From: an uncultured Flavobacteriales bacterium
GTDB lineage: Bacteria; Bacteroidota; Bacteroidia; UBA10329
Reading direction: 5' to 3'
Length of the DNA stretch: 41,134 nucleotides
Assembly (NCBI GenBank): GCA_937900875.1
Contig: CALCGD010000256.1
Location: forward strand, 1 to 41,134
Part shown: piece by piece, positions 33,953 to 41,134 of the stretch
Layout: each line of letters opens with the position of its first letter
How positions within the stretch are numbered: the stretch's first letter is position 1
Program-made: the position numbers and the translations under genes
Notes under the pieces: model-generated
What the model saw: the letters and a program-made list of their open reading frames with translations, nothing else
What the model was told of the DNA's origin: nothing
Database searches by the model: none

Positions 33953-35029
33953 TTGATTGGTTTTCTAACACGTAAAATTCTCTACAGCCTATGTGTGCTG
34001 TTTGGAATTGTTACGGTCGTTTTTCTTCTTTTTACTGCGCTTCCAGGCGATCCAGCTAGATTAATGCTCGGCCAGCGTGCCGACCAGTCGGAAGTTGAAA
34101 TGATTCGGAAAGATTTGGGTCTCGACTTGCCGTTATCTACACAGTATTTCGTTTATCTAAACGACCTTTCCCCGTTATCTTTTTACAATCATCAGGATAC
34201 AGAAAGCCCTTACTTTTTCGAGCCAACAGAGCACGGAAATTCGGTTCTTCTGTCTGAAGGAAAAGCTACAAATATTGTGCTCAAGGCACCGTATTTGAGG
34301 CGGTCTTATCAATCTCAGCAAACAGTAGTTGCTATTGTTACAGCCGCCTTACCTGGCACTGCAGTTTTGGCTGTTACGGCCATTTCAATTGCAACCATTT
34401 TCGGAATTCTATTCGGTATAATTGGGGCCTTATACAAAGGAAAATGGCCAGATACATTGCTGATGATTTTTTCAATTTTCGGAATGAGTTTACCCTCTTT
34501 TGTAGCTGCTATTCTAATTATGTGGGTGTTTGCCTACTTGCTTGGAGATGTAACCGGTTTGCAGGTTACTGGTAGCCTTTACGAAATAGACGAGTTTGAT
34601 GGCAAGAGATTGGTACTGAAAAACCTGATTCTGCCTGCAATAACGTTAGGTGTACGACCATTGGCTGTATTCATGCAGCTTACTAGAAATTCTATGCTAG
34701 AGGTATTGTCGATGGATTACGTTCGTACCGCAACGGCTAAAGGATTATCCTTTAGGACCGTGGTGTTTAAACATGCACTTAGAAATGCCCTAAACCCTGT
34801 AATTACCGCCATTTCAGGTTGGCTGGCATCGCTGCTTGCCGGAGCAGTTTTTGTGGAAATTGTATTTGGTTGGAAAGGCTTAGGATTGATAATGCTAAAC
34901 GCCTTAAATACTTACGATTTACCTGTTGTAATGGGCTGCATCATACTTGTTGCAGTCATTTTTGTGGTGATAAATATGTTGGTTGATGTGCTCTACGGTA
35001 TATTTGACCCAAGAGTAAGCGTAAGATAA
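33953..35029 (+). CDS. DppB/OppB-type ABC transporter permease
   Basis: Encodes 358 aa starting with TTG at 33953, directly after the stop codon of the previous gene; the N-terminus IGFLTRKILYSLCVLFGIVT fits the family, so no later start is better. Features: PGDPARLMLGQRA (31-43), a periplasmic insert (about 62-122) longer than in enteric DppB, five or six helices, and the EAA loop YVRTATAKGLSFRTVVFKHA (257-276) that contacts the ATPase. These permeases import di/oligopeptides or nickel as DppB-DppC heterodimers. No DppC, DppA or DppD/F gene is present, so partners must be elsewhere. Confidence 0.92.
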   Translation: MIGFLTRKILYSLCVLFGIVTVVFLLFTALPGDPARLMLGQRADQSEVEMIRKDLGLDLPLSTQYFVYLNDLSPLSFYNHQDTESPYFFEPTEHGNSVLLSEGKATNIVLKAPYLRRSYQSQQTVVAIVTAALPGTAVLAVTAISIATIFGILFGIIGALYKGKWPDTLLMIFSIFGMSLPSFVAAILIMWVFAYLLGDVTGLQVTGSLYEIDEFDGKRLVLKNLILPAITLGVRPLAVFMQLTRNSMLEVLSMDYVRTATAKGLSFRTVVFKHALRNALNPVITAISGWLASLLAGAVFVEIVFGWKGLGLIMLNALNTYDLPVVMGCIILVAVIFVVINMLVDVLYGIFDPRVSVR

Positions 35030-35030
35030 A

Positions 35031-35777
35031 ATGAGAGAGAAAATTGTTGCTGGAAACTGGAAAATGAACCTCACCAAAAATGAAGGTTTATTGTTGGTTG
35101 ATGGCGTTGTAAATGGCTTGAATACAGCTGATGTAAAGGTGATTCTAGCCCCACCATTTCCGTTTATTTCAGACACAGTTTCTAAAGTTGAAAAAACGAC
35201 AATCACCGTAGCGGCTCAAAACTGTCATCAATCAGAAAGCGGTGCGTTTACAGGTGAGGTTTCGGCCGCAACTTTGCAATCTTTTGGTTGCGATTACTGC
35301 ATTGTTGGTCATTCTGAAAGACGCCAATATTTTGGAGAAGACGATACCCTTGTTAATGAGAAAATTGAACAGTTATTAGCCAATAATATCAAACCAATTT
35401 ATTGTTGTGGCGAGTCGCTTGAACAACGCCAAGCAGAAGAACATTTTGAAGTTGTTGGAAAACAAATTCAATCTGCTTTGAGCGGTTTAAAACGAGAAGA
35501 TCTCCTTAAAATAGTAGTTGCCTACGAACCAGTTTGGGCAATTGGAACGGGCGAAACCGCCACTCCAAAACAAGCACAAGAAATGCACGGTTTTATTCGA
35601 GAAAAGCTTTCGCAAGTTTTGAGAGATGAAGCCGAAAATGTTTCCATTCTATACGGAGGAAGCGTAAAGCCTGATAACGCTAAGGAACTCTTTTCTCAAA
35701 AAGACATAGATGGTGGATTAATTGGCGGAGCGTCACTCAACTCAACAGACTTTTTAGCAATCATACACTCTTTCTAA
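35031..35777 (+). CDS. tpiA: Triose-phosphate isomerase
   Basis: Encodes 248 aa. Interconverts dihydroxyacetone phosphate and glyceraldehyde 3-phosphate in glycolysis and gluconeogenesis. Catalytic residues: N9 and K11 (AGNWKMN), H94 (VGHSERR), E166 (AYEPVWAIGTG), with the phosphate-binding YGGSVKPDN and GGLIGGASL. Starts 1 nt after the permease gene, inside the operon. Confidence 0.98.
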   Translation: MREKIVAGNWKMNLTKNEGLLLVDGVVNGLNTADVKVILAPPFPFISDTVSKVEKTTITVAAQNCHQSESGAFTGEVSAATLQSFGCDYCIVGHSERRQYFGEDDTLVNEKIEQLLANNIKPIYCCGESLEQRQAEEHFEVVGKQIQSALSGLKREDLLKIVVAYEPVWAIGTGETATPKQAQEMHGFIREKLSQVLRDEAENVSILYGGSVKPDNAKELFSQKDIDGGLIGGASLNSTDFLAIIHSF

Positions 35778-35778
35778 T

Positions 35779-36612
35779 ATGGCCCACGCGGTGCTTGCAA
35801 TTACAATCCGTCCAGTAGAACCAGGACGTGAAATTCTTATTTCTGATTTGTCTGATATTGACTTTGATGGCTTTTTAGAAACCGATGAAGGGGTAGAGGC
35901 CTACATCGAGGAATCTGAACTTGACATGAAGAAAGTGGAGGGGGTGTTTAAGCAACTTCGCGAAGCTGATTTTGAAATTTCTCATACCTCGTCAGTTACC
36001 GAAGAAAAGAACTGGAATGAAGAATGGGAGAAGAATTTTGACCCAGTTGAGATAAAAGATTTATGTCGAATTAGAGCACCATTTCACGAATCAAAAACTG
36101 GTTTTAAGCAAGAGATTCTCATCATGCCCAAGATGAGTTTTGGTACTGGTCATCATGCTACTACTTCGTTAATGGTAGAATATCTGATGATAACCAAGGT
36201 GGAAAGTCCCTTGCTAGATATGGGTTCTGGAACGGCCGTTTTGGCCATTCTGGCTAGAATTCTGGGTGTTGAAGATGTTACGGCCATTGACATTGACGAG
36301 TGGGCATTTGAGAACGCACCAGATAATTGCGAACTCAATAATATCTCGGATATCGAGATTTTGATGGGTGATGCTAGTTTGCTAGGCCCGAAAAAGTTCA
36401 ATACCGTTATGGCCAATATCAATCGTAATGTACTGTTAGAAGATATTCCGAAGTATTCGGATGTACTTCACAAAAACGGTCAGCTTTTTGTGAGTGGATT
36501 TTATGTTGAAGACTTAGACCTAATAAAGGAAGTTGCAGTCCGTTCAGGTTTTATCTTTAACGGAAATCTTGTAAAAGACAATTGGGTTTCGGCTCGGTTC
36601 ATCAAATCGTAA
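35779..36612 (+). CDS. prmA: Ribosomal protein L11 methyltransferase
   Basis: Encodes 277 aa. Uses S-adenosylmethionine to methylate lysines and the N-terminus of ribosomal protein L11. Motifs: WNEEWEKNFDPV (79-90), the PrmA signature MSFGTGHHATTSLM (119-132), SAM motif LLDMGSGTAVLAI (145-157), and NINRNVL (213-219) in place of the NPP-type motif IV, as I recall for Bacteroidota. Starts 1 nt after tpiA. Confidence 0.95.
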   Translation: MAHAVLAITIRPVEPGREILISDLSDIDFDGFLETDEGVEAYIEESELDMKKVEGVFKQLREADFEISHTSSVTEEKNWNEEWEKNFDPVEIKDLCRIRAPFHESKTGFKQEILIMPKMSFGTGHHATTSLMVEYLMITKVESPLLDMGSGTAVLAILARILGVEDVTAIDIDEWAFENAPDNCELNNISDIEILMGDASLLGPKKFNTVMANINRNVLLEDIPKYSDVLHKNGQLFVSGFYVEDLDLIKEVAVRSGFIFNGNLVKDNWVSARFIKS

Positions 36613-36613
36613 C

Positions 36614-39600
36614 ATGAAGAAAATTCTTTTTTTATTCGCTCTGATAATATTTGGGGCAAGCCAACTTGCGCAAGCACAAACACTTAAGTCGTTTACACAC
36701 GATAATGAAAAGTATATAGAAGAGCTGCAAGGCTTTTTCGCCCTGGGCGACCCTAAGGCGGCTAAAAAACTGATTGAAGAGACTTTTCTTCCAGTTTGGA
36801 ACAGCGGACATTACAGTTCTCAGCAGAAAGAACGTGTCTATGTCATGTCTGACTTAATGCTTAAAGAGCGTAAAAAAGCAGTCGATTTTGAGAATTACCT
36901 TTTCACACTTATGAGTTTTGCTGAGAGCATGAAGCCTGCATCAGATTTTGATGCTTTTCATGACGGTATGGAGCAAACCATCAATAAACTTTCCCGAAAA
37001 GGATTTACCTCCTATTTAGAAGTTTGCAGAGGATTATTCACCGATTACATTCTATACGAATCTGTTGCAGTAAAATGGGTAGCTAAGTTTGATGCGTACA
37101 AAATTGAGTTCGATTCGTTGCCGAAAATTGTCTTTGGAAACTTGGATCTGAAGGCTTATTCCAAACGAGATAGTTCGGTCATTTACGGAACGCAGGGAGT
37201 GTATTACCCAACCACAACTACGTGGATTGGAAAAGGTGGTAAGATTGATTGGGGTCGTGCAGGATTTGACCCAATGAAAACCTACGCTGAAGTTGGAAAT
37301 TACACGATTGATGCTACTAAATCTACTTACTCAATCGACTCGGTAACGTTCAATCATCCCGATTATTTAAATCGCCCTCATTTGGGAGTTCTTACTGAGA
37401 AAATACTGGCGGATGTAGAAGAAGATAAGGCGTCTTACCCAAGATTCGACTCTTATGATAAGCGCATTGTAATTGAGAATATGTACAAGGATATTGACTA
37501 CTCAGGAGGCTTTTCTCAGCACGGAATAAAGTTTATTGGTTCTGGCGATTCGGAAATGCCAGCAACAATCATCTTCAAAAAACTGAATCACATTACCAAG
37601 AAAAACGAAGTATTTATCGAAGCTCGATCTAAATCGTTTGTCATTCGGCCAGATAAGGTTTTGTCATCCAAGGCAGAGGTGGCGTTTTATTATGAGGAAG
37701 ACTCAATTTATCATCCTGGATTGAGGATGAATTACAACGTTGAAAAGCACAGCGTAAGTTTCAATAAAGAGAAAGAGGGTTCGGGTCGGTCTCCATTTTA
37801 CGATACCTATCACGAAGTAGACATGCACGTGGATGAAATTTCGTGGGATATGGCCACCGATTGGATGGAGCTGCGCAATACAACCGGTGGAGCTGAAAGT
37901 AGCGCCATGTTCGAATCTGAAAGCTATTATGACGAATTCCGTTACGATAGAATACAGGGAACGGCCGAAACCCACCCGCTGTGGAAAATTAGAAACTATG
38001 CTAAGGAATTAGCGCTAGAGGAATTGTCTGTAGCGCAGGTAGCTAAGCTCTTTAGGGCTGACATAAGCGATACCAAAATCTTCTTAATGAACCTGTCAAA
38101 CTCAGGGTTTATGACCTACAATTCTGATAAGGAAACCGTGGTTTTAAAGCCAAGATTGCACCATTACGTGTTGTCTAGGTCTAAGAAAACAGATTACGAT
38201 ATTCTCCAGTTCGAATCCACTATTGAGGGCATGCCTAATGCCAAATTGAACCTGCTTAATTGGGATATGGATATGAATGGCGTAGGAAAGGTCTTTCTGT
38301 CGGATTCTCAGAATGTTGTTGTATTCCCGTATGAGCAGGAATTGACGCTTAAGAAAAACCGCGACTTCCTTTTTGACGGTAAAGTAGTAGGAGGAAGGCT
38401 CGATTTCTTCGGTCATGAGTTTTACTTCAGCTATGATGAATTCAAGATTCACTTGAACAAGATTGATTCGTTGAGACTCAAAGTACCAGACGGACCTGAG
38501 GACGACCAAGGCAGACAGAGATTACGCCCTGTAAAAACGGTTCTTCGAGATTTAACGGGTGAACTTTTGGTGGATAGGGCCGATAATAAATCGGGCTTAG
38601 TAGAACATTCAAGGTATCCCGTATTTAATAGTACAGACGATTCGTTTGTGTACTACAACAAGCGATCTATTCAGGATGGTGTGTATAAGAAGGAAGAATT
38701 CTACATGCACTTGGTTCCTTTTAGTATTGATAGTTTGGAGAATTTCACCAAAGAAGGTTTAGCATTTGAAGGAAATTTTGTTTCTGCTGGAATATTCCCC
38801 GATTTTGAAGAAACCCTCAAACTGCAACCCGATTTCTCGCTTGGTTTTGTACGAGAAACACCCGAAGCTGGCTTAGATATGTACGGTGGAAAGGGGAATT
38901 ATAAAGCCACTATTAAGCTAAGTCATGAAGGCCTGAGGGGCGATGGTAGTTTGGACTATTTAACTTCTGTTTCTAAATCTGACGACTTTATTTTCTTCCC
39001 CGATTCTGTCAACGGAGTTGCTCAAAATTTTGTGATTACCAAGCAGAAAACGCCTGTTGCTTATCCGCCAGTTACTGGTGTGGATGTGCGTGTGCATTGG
39101 GAACCAAAATTAGACCACTTCTATGCGTATAAAATTGCCAACGCGCTTGATATGTACGAAGGCGAAGTGGCGCATCATGGTGGTTTAGATTTGTCTCCAA
39201 CAGGATTGGACGGATTTGGAAACCTCGATTTTGCCGATAGCTATATGAAATCAAATCGATTCAATTTCAAGTACCGAGATTTTCATGCTGATACAGCCGA
39301 TTTTAAGCTCAAAGGAGCTTCCGAAACGTCCTATGCTTTCAAGACAAGCAATGTTCAAATGGACATTATTTTGGATGATAGAGAAGGTAAGTTCAAGTCG
39401 AATACAGGGGGTGATTATGTAGATTTTCCGGTTAATCAGTACATCTGCTATATAGATGAGTTTATGTGGAAAATTGACGCTAAAAAGATTGATGTAGTGT
39501 CAGATGGAGAAGGTTCGAGATATGTTTCCACTCATCCAAAACAAGATTCGCTAGAATGGAAATCGCCTCTCACCAGTTTCGACCTCGACAATTTTATCAT

Positions 39601-41032
39601 AGCAGCTAAGAAGGTTGATCATATTGATGTGGCAGATGCCATCCTTTATCCTGATAGTGGAAACGTAACCATACGGCAAAATGCAGCCATGGACCCGCTG
39701 GAAAACGCAACCATTGTAGCCAACCGTATCACCAAGTTTCATACGTTTTATGAAGCCTCGGCTAATGTGTTGGGCAAATGGAAGTACACGGCCTCTGGTA
39801 AGTACGATTACACAGATGTAACTGGAGCTAAACAACTCATTACATTCCCAACTATAGGTATTGATTCTGCGGGACAAACCTTTGGTCAGGGTCAAATAAC
39901 AGAAGAGGCATCATTTACGCTTAGCCCCAATTTCGATTACAAAGGCAAGGCACATCTCTTTGCTAGTAAGGAATTCTTAACCTATGAAGGAAGTACTAGA
40001 ATTAAGCACGATTGCCCTGGTATTACACGAGATTGGTTGGCGTTTAAAGAAGACATTGATCCTAACGATATTTACATCCCTATCCCAGCCGAGCCAAAGG
40101 ATGCAACTGGAAAACCAATGTCTTCTGGCGTGGTCATTAGTAAAGACTCTACGGTTGTTTATCCAACTTTCCTGTCTAAAAAAGTTAAGCCCAACGATAT
40201 TGACATTGTGGCTGCAGAAGGGTATTTGCACTTCGATAATGAAAGTCAGGAGTACCGAATTTCAAATAAGGAAAAACTACAAGGCGCAATTGTTGGCGGC
40301 AACTATGTGAGTTTGAGCAATGAATGTATTGCACGTGGGCAAGGGTTGTTGAACATGGGAATGGACTTTGGCCAAGTGGAGCTTACTCCATTAGGTACAG
40401 TTGAGCATAACATGAATAATGATTCAACCAAGTTCAACCTGTTTTTAGGGGTGGATTTCTTCTTTAATGACGAATCACTAAGAATTATGGCTTCCAGATT
40501 GGTAGAACATTTCCCACCACTTGACGGGGTTTTCTACGGTACAGAGTATGAAAAAGCCTTGATTGAGATGGTAGGAAAAGAAGAGTCTACCAAGTTGATT
40601 CAAGAGTTGAACTTGTATGGAAGCTTCAAGAAATTACCAAAAGAATTGCTTAAAACATTGTTCTTGTCGGATGTAGAATTAACGTGGGATGCGAGTACTG
40701 GATCTTACCGTTACAAAGGATTTATTGGAATTACATCGGTAGACAAGTATCAAGTAAACAAGATGGTATTTGGTTTAATTGAGCTTAATAAAAAGCGAAA
40801 TGGAGATGAACTTTCTATCTATTTTGAACCGAGCGATGATTCTTGGTTCTACTTCAATTACAAACGTGGAATGCTAGGTGCAGTGTCGTCTCACGATGAT
40901 TTTAATGCCCAAATACGGGACACAAAAGACGATAACAGAACCAAAAAAGCGGAGAAGGGAAAACCAAAGATTACGTATGTTCTTTCTACTGCAATTCAAA
41001 GAAGAAATTTTGTTCGTTCGTTTGAAGAATGA
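36614..41032 (+). CDS. Very large secreted protein of unknown function
   Basis: Encodes 1472 aa with signal peptide MKKILFLFALIIFGASQLAQ and cleavage near residue 22. Residues about 23-165 are helical; from about 170 on the chain is a long run of beta-strand repeats with a recurring pattern of aromatic, Gly and Asp residues (for example IVFGNLDLKAYSKRDSSVIY, YPTTTTWIGKGGKIDWGRAG). The strand pattern loosely recalls OstA/AsmA-like beta-helical envelope proteins, but I cannot assign a family. A lysine-rich segment (NRTKKAEKGKPK) and a charged end (RRNFVRSFEE) replace a T9SS tail, so it is probably periplasmic or outer-membrane associated. Starts 1 nt after prmA, as the last gene of the tpiA operon; the tRNA-Arg gene follows. 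Confidence 0.8.
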   Translation: MKKILFLFALIIFGASQLAQAQTLKSFTHDNEKYIEELQGFFALGDPKAAKKLIEETFLPVWNSGHYSSQQKERVYVMSDLMLKERKKAVDFENYLFTLMSFAESMKPASDFDAFHDGMEQTINKLSRKGFTSYLEVCRGLFTDYILYESVAVKWVAKFDAYKIEFDSLPKIVFGNLDLKAYSKRDSSVIYGTQGVYYPTTTTWIGKGGKIDWGRAGFDPMKTYAEVGNYTIDATKSTYSIDSVTFNHPDYLNRPHLGVLTEKILADVEEDKASYPRFDSYDKRIVIENMYKDIDYSGGFSQHGIKFIGSGDSEMPATIIFKKLNHITKKNEVFIEARSKSFVIRPDKVLSSKAEVAFYYEEDSIYHPGLRMNYNVEKHSVSFNKEKEGSGRSPFYDTYHEVDMHVDEISWDMATDWMELRNTTGGAESSAMFESESYYDEFRYDRIQGTAETHPLWKIRNYAKELALEELSVAQVAKLFRADISDTKIFLMNLSNSGFMTYNSDKETVVLKPRLHHYVLSRSKKTDYDILQFESTIEGMPNAKLNLLNWDMDMNGVGKVFLSDSQNVVVFPYEQELTLKKNRDFLFDGKVVGGRLDFFGHEFYFSYDEFKIHLNKIDSLRLKVPDGPEDDQGRQRLRPVKTVLRDLTGELLVDRADNKSGLVEHSRYPVFNSTDDSFVYYNKRSIQDGVYKKEEFYMHLVPFSIDSLENFTKEGLAFEGNFVSAGIFPDFEETLKLQPDFSLGFVRETPEAGLDMYGGKGNYKATIKLSHEGLRGDGSLDYLTSVSKSDDFIFFPDSVNGVAQNFVITKQKTPVAYPPVTGVDVRVHWEPKLDHFYAYKIANALDMYEGEVAHHGGLDLSPTGLDGFGNLDFADSYMKSNRFNFKYRDFHADTADFKLKGASETSYAFKTSNVQMDIILDDREGKFKSNTGGDYVDFPVNQYICYIDEFMWKIDAKKIDVVSDGEGSRYVSTHPKQDSLEWKSPLTSFDLDNFIIAAKKVDHIDVADAILYPDSGNVTIRQNAAMDPLENATIVANRITKFHTFYEASANVLGKWKYTASGKYDYTDVTGAKQLITFPTIGIDSAGQTFGQGQITEEASFTLSPNFDYKGKAHLFASKEFLTYEGSTRIKHDCPGITRDWLAFKEDIDPNDIYIPIPAEPKDATGKPMSSGVVISKDSTVVYPTFLSKKVKPNDIDIVAAEGYLHFDNESQEYRISNKEKLQGAIVGGNYVSLSNECIARGQGLLNMGMDFGQVELTPLGTVEHNMNNDSTKFNLFLGVDFFFNDESLRIMASRLVEHFPPLDGVFYGTEYEKALIEMVGKEESTKLIQELNLYGSFKKLPKELLKTLFLSDVELTWDASTGSYRYKGFIGITSVDKYQVNKMVFGLIELNKKRNGDELSIYFEPSDDSWFYFNYKRGMLGAVSSHDDFNAQIRDTKDDNRTKKAEKGKPKITYVLSTAIQRRNFVRSFEE

Positions 41033-41038
41033 TCTCTT

Positions 41039-41046
41039 TATATTTG
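41039..41046 (+). promoter_or_regulatory. -7 element of tRNA-Arg
   Basis: TATATTTG is an exact TAnnTTTG match, 13 nt before the tRNA gene. A TTCG (41017-41020) 18 nt upstream may serve as the -33 element. Confidence 0.6.
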
Positions 41047-41059
41047 CAGCCCCAAAAAA

Positions 41060-41133
41060 GGCCCTGTAGCTTAACTGGATAGAGTACTGCACTACGGATG
41101 CGGAGGTTCGGGGTTCGAATCCCTGCAGGGTCA
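41060..41133 (+). tRNA. tRNA-Arg (anticodon ACG)
   Basis: A full cloverleaf of 74 nt: acceptor stem GGCCCTG / CAGGGTC with one G-T pair, D arm GCTT...GAGT with the conserved TGG and A residues, anticodon stem CTGCA/TGCGG with loop CTACGGA (anticodon ACG), and T arm CGGGG-TTCGAAT-CCCTG. The discriminator base is A at 41133, and the last base of the window is C, so an encoded CCA is possible but cannot be seen. ACG would be deaminated to ICG by TadA and read CGU, CGC and CGA codons. Confidence 0.96.
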
Positions 41134-41134
41134 C

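Noticed and set aside
40874-41134. Minus-strand ORF across the tRNA-Arg gene
   Set aside because: A clear tRNA cloverleaf and the end of the large secreted protein explain the sequence; such ORFs over tRNA genes are common artefacts.
1-41134. Search for CRISPR arrays, insertion sequences, integrases, phage genes or toxin-antitoxin pairs
   Set aside because: No regularly spaced repeats, transposase or integrase motifs or small two-gene toxin modules were seen. The only sizeable DNA repeat is the 143-bp duplication inside the TonB-like array.

Overview
The window looks like ordinary chromosomal DNA of a member of the Bacteroidota, most likely a flavobacterium-like marine or freshwater lineage. 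Evidence seen directly: one secreted protein ends in a type IX secretion (T9SS) C-terminal sorting domain; at least seven intergenic regions carry exact matches to the Bacteroidota -7 promoter element TAnnTTTG; most genes lack a Shine-Dalgarno sequence; and several families are typical of the phylum (IcmF-type fused acyl-CoA mutase, BT_3928-type membrane protein, tandem DUF1599 protein, secreted lamin-tail/adhesin mosaics). I see no phage, insertion sequence, CRISPR array or integrase.

Layout. 1-7.5 kb: a truncated GbsR/MarR regulator with a consensus promoter and overlapping palindrome, a small secreted protein, a lipoprotein, exodeoxyribonuclease III, a 1110-residue secreted mosaic protein, a 2OG-Fe(II) oxygenase and a small lipoprotein. 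7.5-15.8 kb: icmF; divergent from it a pair made of an ATP-cone/PD-(D/E)XK nuclease and a metallo-beta-lactamase/beta-CASP nuclease; an FAD sugar-lactone oxidase; a YdcF-type protein; a DUF486 membrane protein. 15.8-20.4 kb: valS, a secreted DUF1573 protein with a strong terminator, and a class I aminotransferase. 20.6-23 kb: three tandem TonB-C-terminal-like proteins, two of which share an almost identical 143-bp 5' segment. 23-29.8 kb: NamZ muramidase lipoprotein, a LolC/E-type permease, diadenylate cyclase CdaA, a PlsC-like acyltransferase, a GDPD-like phosphodiesterase coupled to a YitT membrane protein, and a T9SS cargo protein. 29.9-32 kb: a minus-strand operon folP - TPR gene (frameshifted) - methyltransferase, joined by 4-nt overlaps. 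32-41.1 kb: a DUF1599 protein, then a tight plus-strand operon of BT_3928-type protein, DppB-like permease, tpiA, prmA and a 1472-residue secreted protein of unknown function, and finally tRNA-Arg(ACG).

How the genes relate. Much of the content is housekeeping (valS, tpiA, prmA, folP, exodeoxyribonuclease III, tRNA-Arg), cell-envelope work (NamZ peptidoglycan recycling, LolC/E-type permease, acyltransferase, CdaA signalling, several lipoproteins) and branched-chain acyl-CoA metabolism (IcmF). The most interesting items are the ATP-cone nuclease paired with a beta-CASP nuclease, the TonB-like paralogue array with a gene-conversion signature, the frameshifted TPR gene held inside a translationally coupled operon, the GbsR/MarR promoter-operator, and the huge unknown secreted protein in the tpiA-prmA operon. 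I did not find a convincing new multi-gene defence or biosynthetic system.
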